From the NCBI RefSeq assembly GCF_026013545.1, contig NZ_JAPDOG010000002.1, positions 274,209 to 338,208 of the forward strand: a DNA stretch of 64,000 bases, written 5' to 3'. A program made the position numbers and the translations under genes. Under the pieces are notes generated by a model. That model was given only the letters and a program-made list of their open reading frames with translations. It did no database searches and was not told where the DNA came from. Of the stretch, positions 43,500 to 55,232 are shown in pieces. Origin of the DNA: Defluviimonas salinarum (GTDB lineage: Bacteria > Pseudomonadota > Alphaproteobacteria > Rhodobacterales > Rhodobacteraceae). Positions within the stretch are counted from its first letter, which is position 1; each line of letters begins with the position of its first letter.

Positions 43500-45233
43500 A
43501 TGAAGAACCGCCGTTTCGACAAGTCCGCACTGCCCAGCCGCCATGTGACCGAGGGCCCCGCGCGGGCGCCGCACCGGTCCTACTTCTACGCGATGGGCAT
43601 TTCCGAGCAGGAGATCCACCAGCCCTGGGTGGGCGTGGCCACCTGCTGGAACGAGGCGGCACCGTGCAACATCGCGCTGAACCGGCAGGCTCAGGCGGTG
43701 AAGCAGGGCGTGAAGGTCGGCGGCGGCACCCCGCGCGAGTTTACCACGATCACCGTCACCGACGGCATCGCGATGGGGCATGAGGGCATGCGCTCCTCGC
43801 TCGCCTCGCGCGAGGCGATCACGGATTCGGTCGAACTGACGATGCGCGGCCATTGCTATGACGCGCTCGTGGGCCTTGCCGGCTGCGACAAGAGCTTGCC
43901 GGGGATGATGATGGCGATGGTGCGGCTCAACGTGCCGTCGGTCTTCATCTATGGCGGCTCGATCCTGCCGGGCCGGCTGAATGGCCAGGACGTGACCGTT
44001 CAGGACGTGTTCGAGGCGGTCGGCAAGCATCAGGCTGGCAACTACTCGGATGCCGAGCTCGCGGTGCTGGAGCGGGTGGCCTGCCCCTCGGCGGGCGCCT
44101 GCGGCGGCCAGTTCACGGCGAACACGATGGCTTGCGTGTCCGAGGCGATCGGGCTTGCGCTCCTCAACTCCTCGGGCGCGCCCGCGCCCTACGAGAGCCG
44201 CGACGAATACGGCATGGCCTCGGGCGAGGCGGTGATGAACCTGATCGAGAAGAACATCCGTGCCCGCGACGTGGTGACGCGCAAGGCGCTGGAGAACGCG
44301 GCGCGGGTCGTGGCCTGCACCGGCGGCTCCACCAATGCGGGGCTGCACCTGCCGGCGATCGCGCACGAGGCGGGGATCGACTTCGACCTCTTCGACGTCT
44401 GCGACATCTTCCATGACACGCCCTATTTCGTCGACCTCAAGCCCGGCGGCCAGTTCGTCGCCAAGGACCTCTACGAGGTGGGCGGCGTGCCGGTGGTGAT
44501 GAAGGAACTGCGCAAGGCTGGCATGATCCACGAGGATTGTATCACGGCGTCGGGCCGCTCGATGGGTGAGGAGCTTGACCTCATCACCCGCGAGGCCGAT
44601 GGGCGCGTGATCTATCCCTCGGCGAGCCCGATCACCAAGACCGGAGGCGTCGTCGGCCTGAAGGGCAACCTCGCGCCGGACGGCGCCATCGTGAAGGTCG
44701 CGGGCATGAAGCCGGAAGAGCAGGTCTTCACCGGCCCGGCGCGGGTCTTCGAATGCGAGGAGGATGCGTTCGAGGCGGTGAAGGCGCGCGCCTACAAGGA
44801 GGGCGAGGTCATCGTCATCCGCAACGAGGGACCGGCAGGCGGTCCGGGGATGCGCGAGATGCTGGCGACCACGGCGGCGCTGTCCGGCCAAGGCATGGGC
44901 AAGAAGGTGGCGCTGATCACCGACGGCCGCTTCTCGGGCGCGACGCGCGGCTTCTGCGTCGGCCACGTCGGCCCCGAGGCGGCGCATGGCGGGCCGATCG
45001 CGCTTCTCAAGGACGGCGACATGATCACGCTGAACGCGATCACCGGCGAATTGTCGGTTGCGCTCTCCGACGACGAGCTGGCGAGCCGCAAGGCCGAATG
45101 GAAGGGGCCGCGCCCGACCCAATACGCTTCCGGGGCGCTCTGGAAATACGCGCAGCTCGTTGGTGGCGCCCGCAAGGGCGCGGTGACGCATCCCGGTGCA
45201 AGGGCCGAGCGTCATGTCTACATGGACCAGTAA
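43500..45233 (+). CDS. ilvD: Dihydroxy-acid dehydratase
   Basis: An iron-sulfur enzyme of isoleucine/valine synthesis that removes water from dihydroxy acids. The 577-residue protein has the cluster cysteines in [24 protein letters not shown] and [18 protein letters not shown], the Mg-binding carboxylated-Lys region CDKSLPG and the C-terminal [25 protein letters not shown] block with GRFSGAT. GGGAGG is nine bases before the ATG at 43500. The downstream lipoprotein gene starts inside its last 20 bases. Confidence 0.97.
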   Translation: MKNRRFDKSALPSRHVTEGPARAPHRSYFYAMGISEQEIHQPWVGVATCWNEAAPCNIALNRQAQAVKQGVKVGGGTPREFTTITVTDGIAMGHEGMRSSLASREAITDSVELTMRGHCYDALVGLAGCDKSLPGMMMAMVRLNVPSVFIYGGSILPGRLNGQDVTVQDVFEAVGKHQAGNYSDAELAVLERVACPSAGACGGQFTANTMACVSEAIGLALLNSSGAPAPYESRDEYGMASGEAVMNLIEKNIRARDVVTRKALENAARVVACTGGSTNAGLHLPAIAHEAGIDFDLFDVCDIFHDTPYFVDLKPGGQFVAKDLYEVGGVPVVMKELRKAGMIHEDCITASGRSMGEELDLITREADGRVIYPSASPITKTGGVVGLKGNLAPDGAIVKVAGMKPEEQVFTGPARVFECEEDAFEAVKARAYKEGEVIVIRNEGPAGGPGMREMLATTAALSGQGMGKKVALITDGRFSGATRGFCVGHVGPEAAHGGPIALLKDGDMITLNAITGELSVALSDDELASRKAEWKGPRPTQYASGALWKYAQLVGGARKGAVTHPGARAERHVYMDQ

Positions 45234-45873
45234 GACCAGGGCCGCCGTCGCGCTGGCCGCCGGCCTCGGGCTCGCGGCCTGCGCGGCGAGCGGCTTCGGC
45301 GGCGCGAGCCGGGCGATCATCGTCGCAGGTGGCGAGGTGACGGTGACCGGCCCGTCCGGCTACTGCATCGACAGGAGCGTCAGCCGTGACGGGGCGGAGG
45401 GCGCCTTCGTGCTTCTGGGCTCCTGCGCCGCGATCTCCGGCTCGCGGACGGCGGCACAGCCGGTGCGGCCGGCGGTGCTGACCGCCTCGGTCCTGCCCGG
45501 CGCGCCGCTCTCGGCGCCGATGGCGGAAAGCTTCGAGGGGCTTGCCGCCTTCTTCCGCTCCGCCCCCGGCCGCGCCGCCCTGAGCCGCTCGGGCAAGGCC
45601 GAGACGGTGACGGTGGAAGAAGTGGCGGCGGCAGGCGACGTGCTCTACCTGCGGCTCAGCGATGCCTCGGCGTCGGATGGCCGGGCGGTGGAGCCGGAAT
45701 ACTGGCGCGCAATTCTCGCGCTCAAGGGGCGAATCGTGACGCTGTCGGCGCTTGGCCTTCAGGACCGGCCGCTCACGGCGGCGGAGAAGCGCCGGGCCCT
45801 TGAGGGGTTCGTCGCGCAGATGAAGGCGGTCAATCCGGTACCGGCGGCCACCGCCACCGAACCGGCATCCTGA
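45214..45873 (+). CDS. Conserved lipoprotein
   Basis: A 219-residue protein with a lipobox LGLAAC at about residues 15-20 and a mature part with Cys pair GYCIDRSV and [10 protein letters not shown], then a C-terminal [21 protein letters not shown]. It looks like a family of Rhodobacteraceae lipoproteins of unknown function. It overlaps ilvD by 20 nt and so depends on its transcript. A GC hairpin (45881-45902) follows. Confidence 0.75.
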   Translation: MSTWTSKTRAAVALAAGLGLAACAASGFGGASRAIIVAGGEVTVTGPSGYCIDRSVSRDGAEGAFVLLGSCAAISGSRTAAQPVRPAVLTASVLPGAPLSAPMAESFEGLAAFFRSAPGRAALSRSGKAETVTVEEVAAAGDVLYLRLSDASASDGRAVEPEYWRAILALKGRIVTLSALGLQDRPLTAAEKRRALEGFVAQMKAVNPVPAATATEPAS

Positions 45874-45880
45874 CCCAGCG

Positions 45881-45902
45881 CGGGGCAACCAGGGTTGCCC
45901 CG
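45881..45902 (+). terminator. Hairpin after the ilvD-lipoprotein unit
   Basis: CGGGGCAAC and GTTGCCCCG form a perfect 9-bp stem with loop CAGG, just after the stop codon. There is no T run, so it may be a weak terminator or an mRNA-stabilising stem. Confidence 0.55.
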
Positions 45903-45955
45903 TGTCGTAAACACAACGATAAGAAGTGCAGTTTCGCTCACGCGACAAGGTTACG

Positions 45956-46744
45956 ATGGCCACGCAGGCGATGACCCGGATCTACGACAGGTTGTTGGAG
46001 CAGGTGCTCTTCAGGCGTACGCTGCAACGCTGGCAGCGCATCGCGTCGCGTGCGGAGACGGCGGATGTCTCGGTGCTGCGGCGCCTGCACGGCCCGGCCC
46101 GCCAGCTTCGGAGCGAACTCGACCGGCTGCTGCGGGTTGCCGACGGGCGGCTGGCGCAGGCGGAGAGCGGCGCGCGGGCGATCCGCCGTCCGCCAATGAG
46201 CGACTGGGCCTGGCGGCCGGAGATCTGGCGCGCTCCGGTAACACCGGGCGGCATCGCCCCGGCCGAACCGCGCAGCGCAATCGGATCGGAGGCGACGCTG
46301 TTTCACGATTGCCCCGCACGCGAGGTGACGCTGCGCCAGATCCGGAACGCGGGTGCAGACGACCTTCCGCCCTACGGGTTGAAGCTGGACGTGCTACGGT
46401 TCGAGGGATCGTTCCTGTCGCTGGTGATCGAGCTGCCGCCGGCGGCGGTCGACGGGCTGACACTGCACCACATCGTCCGGTTGGATGCCGCTCTTGAAGT
46501 GGAAACCCCCCGGAAGATCTTCGTGCGGCTGAACCTGAAGCACGGGCCGAACACCGAGCAGGTCGTGCACGGGGTGGCGCCCGCAGACGGTGCATTGGTG
46601 GCGGAGTTCGACCTCGCCCACACGAAGATGAACGAGAAGCGGCTGGAGCGGGCCTGGATCGACTTGATCTTCGAGAAACCGGAGATGAACCAGTTCGTGC
46701 TCCGCGACGTGACGCTGAGCCGGCGGGCGCGGGCGGAGATGTGA
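45956..46744 (+). CDS. DUF6478-type conserved protein
   Basis: A 262-residue protein without signal or membrane helix: a helical start (MTRIYDRLLEQVLFRRTLQRW ... VLRRLHGPARQLRSELDRLL) with a GARAIRRPPMSDWAWRPEIW linker, then a beta-rich half (DDLPPYGLKLDVLRFEGSFL, RIFVRLNLKHGPNTEQ-like strands, DLIFEKPEMNQFVLRDVTL). It matches a Rhodobacteraceae family of unknown function I place as DUF6478. A GTG at 45926 is an alternative start. The next gene starts 10 nt downstream. Confidence 0.7.
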   Translation: MATQAMTRIYDRLLEQVLFRRTLQRWQRIASRAETADVSVLRRLHGPARQLRSELDRLLRVADGRLAQAESGARAIRRPPMSDWAWRPEIWRAPVTPGGIAPAEPRSAIGSEATLFHDCPAREVTLRQIRNAGADDLPPYGLKLDVLRFEGSFLSLVIELPPAAVDGLTLHHIVRLDAALEVETPRKIFVRLNLKHGPNTEQVVHGVAPADGALVAEFDLAHTKMNEKRLERAWIDLIFEKPEMNQFVLRDVTLSRRARAEM

Positions 46745-46754
46745 GGGTGGGACG

Positions 46755-47129
46755 ATGACGACGGCCGTTCTGGGCAGTGGACGGATCAGCGCGGGGCGCT
46801 GGGAGGCGGAACTGGGCGGTTCGGGTCCGACCCCGCCGCGGATCGAGATCTGGCACCGGGAGCGCCAGCTCGACGGCGTCACCGTCGCGGCGGCGGCACG
46901 GGCCGGCACCTGGATGGTGTCGGTGCCGATCCCGGTGGCGGCGTTGTCGGACGGGGTGCAGACCTTCCTCGTTCAGGATGCCGCGAGCGGTGAGCGGCTC
47001 GGCCAGTTCACGATCATCGCGGGTGTCGCGATCGAGGACGACATCCGCGCCGAACTCGACCTGCTCAGGGCCGAGCTCGATCTCCTGAAGAGGGCGTTCC
47101 GGCGGCACTGCGCCGAGGCCGCCGGCTGA
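46755..47129 (+). CDS. Hypothetical protein, partner of the DUF6478 gene
   Basis: A 124-residue beta-rich protein (SGRISAGRWEAELGG, PPRIEIWHRERQLDGV, TWMVSVPIPVAALSDGVQTF, ERLGQFTIIAGVAIED) ending in a short helix DIRAELDLLRAELDLLKRAF that could be a coiled coil. No family recognised. Ten bases after the preceding gene, so cotranscribed with it; the two may form a complex, by inference only. Confidence 0.65.
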   Translation: MTTAVLGSGRISAGRWEAELGGSGPTPPRIEIWHRERQLDGVTVAAAARAGTWMVSVPIPVAALSDGVQTFLVQDAASGERLGQFTIIAGVAIEDDIRAELDLLRAELDLLKRAFRRHCAEAAG

Positions 47130-47133
47130 GGGC

Positions 47134-47982
47134 TCAGGCCGCCGGCGCGGACAGCACCGGCGCGGCCCTGGTCCACCAGCCGGGTTTCTCGATGCTGATC
47201 CGGCGCGCGGCACGCGTGGCGGCGGCAAGGTCGGCGAATAGGCCGAAGCAGGTAGCGCCGGATCCCGACATCCGCGACAAAAGACCGCCGCAGGCGCGAA
47301 GCGCGGCAAGAACCTCCGCGATCACCGGGGCAATGGCGATCGCGGGCGCTTCGAGATCGTTGCGCTGCACCGCGAGCCAGAGCGCGAAGTCGGTCGCATC
47401 GCAGCCCTTGGGGATCTCGGTAATTGGCGGATTGTCCCGACGCTCAAGCGCGGCGAAGACGGCGGGCGTCGGCACGGCGACGCGGGGATTGACGAGCACC
47501 AGCGCCAGCCCCTCGGGCAGTCCCCCGACCGGGTCCAGTCGCTCGCCGATGCCGCGCATCCGCGCCGGTCTGCCGGCAAGGCAGACCGGCACGTCGGCGC
47601 CGAGCGCGAGCACCGCGTCGGGTGCCGGCAGCGGCAGGTTCCAGAGCCTTGCGAGCGCGCTCAGCGTCGCCGCCGCATCGGCAGAGCCGCCGCCGATGCC
47701 CGAGGCGACCGGAAGCTGCTTGTCGAGCTCGATCGCGGCGCCGCGCTCGACTTCGAAAGCCCGCGCCGCGCGCAGCACGAGATTGTCGGCCCCGGCGTCG
47801 AGACCCGCTCCCTCCGGGCCGGTGATCGTCAGCCCGAGGCTTTCGCTCTCGGACACGCGAATCCGGTCGCCGGTGCCGGCGAAGACCACGAGGCTGTCGA
47901 GCAGGTGATAGCCGTCGGCCCGCCGGCCGGTGACATGCAGCGTCAGATTGACCTTCGCCGCGGCGAAGGACTCATTGGCCAT
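47134..47982 (-). CDS. ispE: 4-diphosphocytidyl-2-C-methyl-D-erythritol kinase
   Basis: A GHMP kinase of the MEP isoprenoid pathway, phosphorylating CDP-ME. The 282-residue product has [22 protein letters not shown] with the catalytic Lys/Asp region, the ATP-binding [17 protein letters not shown], and [17 protein letters not shown] at the C-terminal motif. It overlaps the upstream TPR gene by 11 nt, an arrangement common in Rhodobacteraceae. Confidence 0.96.
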   Translation of the reverse strand: MANESFAAAKVNLTLHVTGRRADGYHLLDSLVVFAGTGDRIRVSESESLGLTITGPEGAGLDAGADNLVLRAARAFEVERGAAIELDKQLPVASGIGGGSADAAATLSALARLWNLPLPAPDAVLALGADVPVCLAGRPARMRGIGERLDPVGGLPEGLALVLVNPRVAVPTPAVFAALERRDNPPITEIPKGCDATDFALWLAVQRNDLEAPAIAIAPVIAEVLAALRACGGLLSRMSGSGATCFGLFADLAAATRAARRISIEKPGWWTRAAPVLSAPAA

Positions 47983-49681
47983 TCTTGGTGAACTTGAGCG
48001 GTTCGGCGCCTTCCTCCTTCAGCACGAGGTCGAGTCCGACCTCGAGCTTGCGGCGGATCCGCTGGGCTTCCTCTTCCGTCGCCGGTTCGAGCGAGAGCGC
48101 GCGCTTCCACTGGAACTCCGCCTCGCGCTTGCGTCCGACGGCCCAGTAGACGTCGCCGAGGTGGTCGTTGATCACCGCGTCGAGCGGCATCAGTTCGACC
48201 GCGTTCTCCATGTGGCCGACCGCCTCGTCATAGCGGTCGAGCCGGTAGAGCGCCCAGCCGAGGCTGTCGGTGATCGCGCCACTGTCGGGCCGCCCGGCCA
48301 GCGCGCGTTCAATCATCGCCATGGCCTCGTCGAGATTGGTGTTCATCTCTAGATAGGAATAGCCGAGATAGTTCAGCACCGAGGGGTGGTCGGGATTGAG
48401 CGCCAGCGCCTTGCGGAAATCGGCCTCGGCCTTCGGCCACTCCTTCTCGCGCTCGTAAGCGATGCCGCGGGTGTAGTAGATGACCCACTGGGCCGGATCC
48501 TCTTCGGTGAAGAGCGCCACAGCCTTGTCATAGGCGTCTGCCGCTTCGCCAAAGCGTTCCTGACGGCGTAGCGTGTCACCAAGCGCGGCCCAGATGTCGG
48601 AGCGGTCGGCATGATCGCGGCTGAGCTGCTGCAGCACCTCGATTGCAGCATCGGCCTTGTCGCCCGCGATCAGCGCGTCGGCCCGGCCGAGCTCGGCCGC
48701 GACATAGGCGGGATCGTTGCGCGAGATGCGGTTGAACGCTTCGTTCGCCAGCGCGAACTGGCCCTGGGCTTCGAGGATCGAGGCGCAGAGCAGCACCGAT
48801 TCCGACTGGTCCGGCGCGAGGTATTCCGCAAGCCGGGCAAAGGCGAGCGTGTTGACGTCGGCCGCTTCTGTGTTGAGGGCGCTCGCCACTGTGTAGAAGA
48901 CTTCCGCAAGGCCGTCGGTCGGGTTGCGGATCACCGTGAAGGAAACCGGTTTGCCCGCCGCCAACTCCTCGCGCAGCGCGAAGAACGAGGGATCGCCGGT
49001 CTCGGCATAGATCGCGTCGATCAGCTCCACCGCGTCGCCGTTGCGCTCGAGCTGGCTGAGGATCTGTGCATGGGCGATGACGCCGCGGCGGGTGGCGCGC
49101 AGCGGTCCATCCGCCTCGCCCGAGAAGATGTAGTCGGCGCCTTCGAAGTCGCCCACCGCCGCGAGTGCCAGCGCCTTGTGATAGAGGCCGAACGCGCGCG
49201 AGCCTTCGTTGCTCGCGACCGCGTCGAAAGCCGCTGTCGCGTCGGCCATGCGCCCCATGCCGACGAGCGACCAGGCGCGGAACAGGCCGTCGACCAGCGG
49301 GCCGCCAGTGCGGCCGCCGTCGAGCTCGTCCAGCGCGGCTTCGAACTGGCCGTTGCGAACCAGGGCGGCGAGAATCACCAGATCGCCGATCTGGCTCGAC
49401 ATACCGGCGTCGTCGAGCCGCTGCGCCATCGGCAGCGCCTTGTCGATCGCGCCGCGTCCGATCTGGGCGATCATCGCGTTCTCGAGCAGCCCGGCATCGT
49501 TCGGGTCCGACAGAAGAGCCCGGTTGAAGTACTCCGCCGCCACATCATAGTCCGACACCCGGCTGGCAATCCGTCCGGCAAGGTACGGACCCGCCACGCC
49601 ATCTGCCGTGAAAGCAGGCTGGACGGTACCAAATGTGAGGGCAAGGGCGAGAACGAGGGGCAGGGGGCGCACTTGCGGCAC
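47972..49681 (-). CDS. Exported tetratricopeptide-repeat protein
   Basis: A 569-residue TPR protein with a signal peptide ([21 protein letters not shown]). Repeats occur near residues 40-110 ([20 protein letters not shown]) and from about 290 to 540 ([81 protein letters not shown]). It is the family found upstream of ispE in related genomes and probably a periplasmic or outer-membrane-associated scaffold. Start: GTG at 49681, six bases after AAGGAGA. 49682-49868 upstream holds no recognised feature. Confidence 0.85.
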   Translation of the reverse strand: MPQVRPLPLVLALALTFGTVQPAFTADGVAGPYLAGRIASRVSDYDVAAEYFNRALLSDPNDAGLLENAMIAQIGRGAIDKALPMAQRLDDAGMSSQIGDLVILAALVRNGQFEAALDELDGGRTGGPLVDGLFRAWSLVGMGRMADATAAFDAVASNEGSRAFGLYHKALALAAVGDFEGADYIFSGEADGPLRATRRGVIAHAQILSQLERNGDAVELIDAIYAETGDPSFFALREELAAGKPVSFTVIRNPTDGLAEVFYTVASALNTEAADVNTLAFARLAEYLAPDQSESVLLCASILEAQGQFALANEAFNRISRNDPAYVAAELGRADALIAGDKADAAIEVLQQLSRDHADRSDIWAALGDTLRRQERFGEAADAYDKAVALFTEEDPAQWVIYYTRGIAYEREKEWPKAEADFRKALALNPDHPSVLNYLGYSYLEMNTNLDEAMAMIERALAGRPDSGAITDSLGWALYRLDRYDEAVGHMENAVELMPLDAVINDHLGDVYWAVGRKREAEFQWKRALSLEPATEEEAQRIRRKLEVGLDLVLKEEGAEPLKFTKNGQ

Positions 49682-49868
49682 GTGGGTCTCCTTCCGAACG
49701 ATCGTGGCGCGAACGTAGTGGCCCGGGCGTCTCAAAGCAACGGTTGCTTTGCGTAAATCGGACATGGATTATGTCGGTTTTGGGGCAGTCCCCCGGCTGT
49801 GGCGGCGTTTCGCGTGCTCGTTACCGGAGAGTCGGCGCTTTGCGGCCGTGGCGTGAGGTGCGTGCGAA

Positions 49869-50299
49869 TCACCCAGCGATGCGGGCGAGGACGAGAACCA
49901 CGGCGATGACGAGCGCGACGGCGATTGGAAGGTGGAACCGGTCGAACCGCCTGCGGTCAGGGCGATGGGGCGGATAGTAAAGCGGCCAGATCTGCCGTTG
50001 CGCCGCCTCCGTCAGGAGGTCGAGAGAGATCGGGATTCGCGCCACTCTGCGGCCGGGAGGACGGAACGGCCAGCCGGGATCGAACAGCGACCCCTCGTCG
50101 GCATGATGGAACTCCCAGCGATAACCGGACAGGTCGGTGCCGAAACGGGTTGCGAAGGCTTCGAGGAACGCGAAGGCGTCGTCGCCGTCGCCGTCGCAGC
50201 CGGTCGCGGCAAGGATGTCGGCCTCGGCCACCGGGTCGAGCCGCCTGCCGAGCTGTTCCTCGACGAAGGCGGCGACGTCCCGGCGGCCGGGCGCGGCCA

Positions 50300-50300
<1 letters not shown>
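49869..50300 (-). CDS. DUF1493-like protein with C-terminal membrane helix
   Basis: A 143-residue protein. Residues 1-95 resemble the acyl-carrier-like DUF1493 fold: VAAFVEEQLGRRLDPVAEAD, then GDGDDAFAFLEAFATRFGTDL followed by YRWEFHHADEG. The last 20 residues (LPIAVALVIAVVLVLARIAG) are one transmembrane helix. The ATG overlaps the ETF-QO stop (TGATG), so it is translationally coupled to it; whether it helps ETF-QO at the membrane is conjecture. Confidence 0.65.
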
Positions 50301-51949
<1,649 letters not shown>

Positions 51950-52302
51950 TCCTGTTCCTTTCCCTGCGCCTGCCTGAGTGCCTCATCCGTCGCGCAAGAT
52001 CGTTAGCTTACCGAGTGGCATGACGCAACAATGACGCCGCGCAGAATCCGCGCGCCGTCCGCCCTGCCGTTCGGCGCCGACAATAGTGCGCCTGCGCTCC
52101 GGGAAACGCGCCAAAAGCGGCAGGATTCGCGCCGCCCCCGTCGGGTTCGGGCCAGATCCTGCCCGCGCGCCCGACGCGTTTTCTCGCTGCCTGACCGGCG
52201 CGTCGGCGCCCGGCTATTGACTTTCCGGCGGCGAACCGGGTTTACAGCTTAGTGTTGCGCAGCGCGCTGGCATTGTTGGGCATTGTTCTATTACGGGCGA
52301 AG
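51950..52302. other. 353-bp divergent promoter region between ETF-QO and greA
   Basis: No gene is credible here. The half next to greA contains a sigma-70-like promoter (listed separately). The rest is GC-rich with no hairpin or repeat that stands out. Confidence 0.6.
52217..52246 (+). promoter_or_regulatory. Candidate sigma-70 promoter of greA
   Basis: TTGACT (52217-52222), an 18-bp spacer and TTTACA (52241-52246), the only good -35/-10 pair in the divergent region, 57 nt before the greA ATG. The -10 is weak but acceptable for alphaproteobacteria. Confidence 0.4.
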
Positions 52303-52773
52303 ATGGAAAAGATACCGATGACCCGCGCGGGGCATGCCGCGCTCGACCAGGAGTTGAAGGCCCTGAAGACGGTGGAGCGCCCCGCCGTGATCAAGGCGAT
52401 CGCCGAGGCGCGCGAGCATGGCGACCTGTCGGAAAACGCCGAATACCATGCCGCCCGCGAACGCCAGAGCTTCGTCGAGGGCCGGATCAAGGAACTCGAG
52501 GCGATTCTCAGCCGCGCCGAGGTCATCGACCCGGCGAAGCTCTCGGGCGCGATCAAGTTCGGCGCCACGGTGACGCTCGTCGACGAGGACAGCGACGAGG
52601 AGCGGACCTACCAGATCGTCGGCGAGGCCGAGGCCGATATCGAGCGCGGCCTTCTCAATATCCGCTCGCCGCTTGCCCGCGCGCTGATCGGCAAGGACGC
52701 TGGTGACAGCGTCGAGGTGCGCACGCCTGGCGGCGAGAAGAGCTACGAAGTCCTGAGCATCCGCTACGTCTGA
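52303..52773 (+). CDS. greA: Transcription elongation factor GreA
   Basis: Rescues backtracked RNA polymerase by stimulating transcript cleavage. The 156-residue protein has the N-terminal coiled coil with the acidic tip ([37 protein letters not shown]) and the FKBP-like C-domain ([32 protein letters not shown]). Start ATG at 52303 ([14 protein letters not shown]); length is normal. Confidence 0.97.
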   Translation: MEKIPMTRAGHAALDQELKALKTVERPAVIKAIAEAREHGDLSENAEYHAARERQSFVEGRIKELEAILSRAEVIDPAKLSGAIKFGATVTLVDEDSDEERTYQIVGEAEADIERGLLNIRSPLARALIGKDAGDSVEVRTPGGEKSYEVLSIRYV

Positions 52774-52806
52774 TCGGGGCCCGGGCGGGACGCGGAGGGA
52801 CGCCAG

Positions 52807-53862
52807 ATGTCGGAAGAGCAGCAAACCACGGCGGGGACCGAGCCCCCGGCCGATGCCCCCGCCGATTTCGGGATCTACTCGCGACTCCAATCGGATCGCG
52901 GCATCGCGCCCGGCGACATCGTGGCGGGGGCGGTCAGCCTGGTCTGGTTGGCGCTCGTGGGCGGCTTCTACCTGTTCGCCGGCGAAACGGCGGGCTCTGG
53001 TGGTGCGCTTGGCTCGATCATGGTGCTGGTCGCGATCTTCCTGCCAATCGCGCTGATCTGGATCGCCGCGATCTCGCTCAAGACTGCGCGCCAGATGCGC
53101 TCCGAGACGCAGCGGCTGCAGGCGGCGATCGACGCGATGAGGCATGCCTATGTGAGCCAGGCCCAGGCCGGCGGGGCCGCGCGCGGCGCGGTCGAGCGGC
53201 GGCTTGACGAGATCGTGACGACGGCGCGCCAGCCGGTGAGCGCCGTTGCCACCTTCGCCTCGCGCCGCGACGGTGCCGCGCCCGAGCCGGTCGTCGATCG
53301 CAAGGCGGCGCTGCGCGCCCCGAAGCCCGCCGCCGCGGGCGACGATCAGCCGGCGCTGGCGCTCGGTACCCCGGCCGAGGCGCTCGCTGCGCCGGTCTCG
53401 GTCGCGGATTTCGTCCGGGCGATGAACTTCCCGGAAGGCCCGAACGACAACGAGGGATTCCGGGCGCTGCGCCGGGCGCTCGAGGATCGCGGTCTTGCCA
53501 AGCTGATCCGTGCCGCACAGGACGTCCTGACGCTCCTCAGCCAGGACGGGATCTACATGGACGACCTCGTGCCCGACCAGCCGCGGCCGGAGATCTGGCG
53601 CCGCTTCGCGCAAGGCGAGCGCGGCCGCGTGATCGCCGGTCTCGGCGGTGTGCGCGACCGCTCGAGCCTCGCCCTCACCGCGGGGCGGATGCGGCAGGAC
53701 ACGATCTTCCGCGACGCGGCGCATCACTTCCTGCGCCAGTTCGACCGGACCGTCACCGAGTTCGAGAAGAACGCGAGCGACGCCGAGATCACGGCATTGG
53801 CCGAGACCCGGACCGCGCGCGCCTTCATGCTGCTCGGCCGGGTGACCGGGATCTTCGACTGA
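52807..53862 (+). CDS. Conserved membrane protein of unknown function
   Basis: A 351-residue protein with two transmembrane helices at about 38-58 (IVAGAVSLVWLALVGGFYLF) and 68-92 (LGSIMVLVAIFLPIALIWI), then a coiled coil with an Ala/Pro-rich linker, and a helical C-terminal domain (about 210-351; DNEGFRALRRALEDRGLAKL, QDVLTLLSQDGIYMDDLVPD, ARAFMLLGRVTGIFD). No family known to me. It lies 33 nt behind greA. Confidence 0.75.
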   Translation: MSEEQQTTAGTEPPADAPADFGIYSRLQSDRGIAPGDIVAGAVSLVWLALVGGFYLFAGETAGSGGALGSIMVLVAIFLPIALIWIAAISLKTARQMRSETQRLQAAIDAMRHAYVSQAQAGGAARGAVERRLDEIVTTARQPVSAVATFASRRDGAAPEPVVDRKAALRAPKPAAAGDDQPALALGTPAEALAAPVSVADFVRAMNFPEGPNDNEGFRALRRALEDRGLAKLIRAAQDVLTLLSQDGIYMDDLVPDQPRPEIWRRFAQGERGRVIAGLGGVRDRSSLALTAGRMRQDTIFRDAAHHFLRQFDRTVTEFEKNASDAEITALAETRTARAFMLLGRVTGIFD

Positions 53863-53874
53863 GCCAGCCGGGGC

Positions 53875-54501
53875 TCAGTTGTTGATGTTCTGGATTTCCA
53901 CCGTCGATTTCGCCTGCACCAGGAGGACGCCGGAATTGTTGTCCGGATCGCCGTCGTGGTGGACCTTCATCGTCGCGCCGGGAAGCTCGGCGAAGGCGTT
54001 CATGACCTTGTTGGGAAAGAAGGTCCGCGGGATGGTCTCGAAGCCGGGCAGGCCGGTGAGGATGTCGCTCACCGAACTGCCGCAAAAGGCCTTGTTGACC
54101 GCGCCGTAGGACTCTGCCCGGCGGAGCGCCATCTCGGCCACTTCGGGGCTGACCGGGATGCGGTATTCGATCACGTCGTAGGTCTCGCGCGCATGGTAGT
54201 CGATATAGAACTTCCGCATCTTCTCGGTGATGCCGTAGTGCAGATCGTTGCGCTCGGGCACCCAGGGATGGTGCCAGGTGCCCGCCGGATCGAACATCAC
54301 CCGCTGGCTCGCGTCGATCAGGAGGCCCGAATGCTCGCCCGAACCGCCGTTCTTGCGCACGACCGTATAAAGCGTGATCGAGGGCGGCTGGCCCGAGATG
54401 AAGCGGGCGCGGGTTACGGCCTCGTCCGGCGCCCAGACGGGTTCGGCGCCGCAGGCCGCGAGGGCGAGCGGCAGCATGAGGGTGAGGGCGAGCCGGCGCA
54501 T
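53875..54501 (-). CDS. Lipoprotein resembling a permuted papain-fold hydrolase
   Basis: A 208-residue lipoprotein (lipobox LALAAC near residue 17). The mature part has GSGEHSGLLIDASQRVMFDPAG with an early His and, near residue 145, VNKAFCGSSVSDILTGLP with a Cys at a helix start. This His-then-Cys order resembles circularly permuted NlpC/P60 (YiiX-like) hydrolases; the match is by eye. WHHPWVPERNDLHYGITEKM is another conserved-looking block. It converges with the preceding membrane protein gene. Confidence 0.6.
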   Translation of the reverse strand: MRRLALTLMLPLALAACGAEPVWAPDEAVTRARFISGQPPSITLYTVVRKNGGSGEHSGLLIDASQRVMFDPAGTWHHPWVPERNDLHYGITEKMRKFYIDYHARETYDVIEYRIPVSPEVAEMALRRAESYGAVNKAFCGSSVSDILTGLPGFETIPRTFFPNKVMNAFAELPGATMKVHHDGDPDNNSGVLLVQAKSTVEIQNINN

Positions 54502-54525
54502 CGTCGGATCAGGTTTCCGGCGGAA

Positions 54526-54660
54526 TCACGCGTTGGCGAGCGCGAGGACGATCAGCACGAGGATCGAGATCGCCGCGCCCCAGGTCACGAAGCGAACGAA
54601 GCCGTCGAAGGTCTTTTCCTGGGTCCGGATATCCATGCTGCCGTGCTTGTGTTCGGCCAT
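54526..54660 (-). CDS. aa3-type cytochrome c oxidase subunit IV (CtaH-like), 44 residues
   Basis: A very short gene. The product has a charged start (MAEHKHGSMDIRTQEKTFDG) and one transmembrane helix (FVTWGAAISILVLIVLALA), the pattern of the small subunit IV of Paracoccus/Rhodobacter aa3 oxidase, including the M-D-I-R-x-Q-E-K-T-F-x-G-F motif. AGGAG stands 7 nt before the ATG. The other cox genes are not nearby; the gene is alone between two unrelated ones. Confidence 0.88.
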   Translation of the reverse strand: MAEHKHGSMDIRTQEKTFDGFVRFVTWGAAISILVLIVLALANA

Positions 54661-54779
54661 ATCGTCGCTCCTGCGTTCGCGTTTCGCCTCGAATAGCCGA
54701 TTTGGCGCGGCCTGTCACGCCCCGCCGGCACAACATGGCCCGCTTCGAGGCGACCGCGGCGGCACGGTCGCAGGCGATG

Positions 54780-55232
54780 TCAATTGCGGTCGAGATCGGC
54801 GGCGAGGCGGAAGCCGATCCGGCGTGGCTCCTCGACCTCGGGCGCCTTGGGCAGGGCCCGCAGCATCACGTTGAGTTGGCTCACATGCTGGATCAGCTGG
54901 TTGCGGCCGCCGTCGTCGTCGCGGCCATAGAAGGTCACGATGTCGGGGTCGAAATAGCCGATCCCCTCGATCCGGAGCACCCCGGCATCGCCGCCGGTGA
55001 AGCCCATCGCCACCTCGTGCTCGTTGTCGAGCTGGGCCTCGAAATTTTTTATGTAGAGGATCAGCCGCTCATAGGCCCATTGCGCCGGGCTCTTCTCCTC
55101 GATCGGCTGGGCGGCGACGCTTTGGGGCAGGGGTTCCAGCTCCGCGGTCTTCGGCGCGTCCGGCGCGGTGTGCACGACCCGCGCGCAGGGAAGGGCGGAG
55201 GCTTCGTGGACCTCGGCCGAGGTATGGATCAT
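54780..55232 (-). CDS. DUF6173-type conserved protein
   Basis: A 150-residue protein from the ATG at 55232, which overlaps the MBL stop (ATGA). After a low-complexity start, residues about 50-150 form the conserved part: SPAQWAYERLILYIKNFEAQL, AMGFTGGDAGVLRIEGIGYF, DPDIVTFYGRDDDG and NQLIQHVSQLNVMLRALPK. I place it in DUF6173, function unknown. A GTG at 55256 is an alternative start. It ends an operon with the MBL and acyl-CoA dehydrogenase genes. Confidence 0.75.
   Translation of the reverse strand: MIHTSAEVHEASALPCARVVHTAPDAPKTAELEPLPQSVAAQPIEEKSPAQWAYERLILYIKNFEAQLDNEHEVAMGFTGGDAGVLRIEGIGYFDPDIVTFYGRDDDGGRNQLIQHVSQLNVMLRALPKAPEVEEPRRIGFRLAADLDRN

Noticed and set aside
43464..45320. A 618-codon minus-strand frame over ilvD
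   Set aside because: It is a shadow of ilvD, with His/Arg-rich composition and no family motif.
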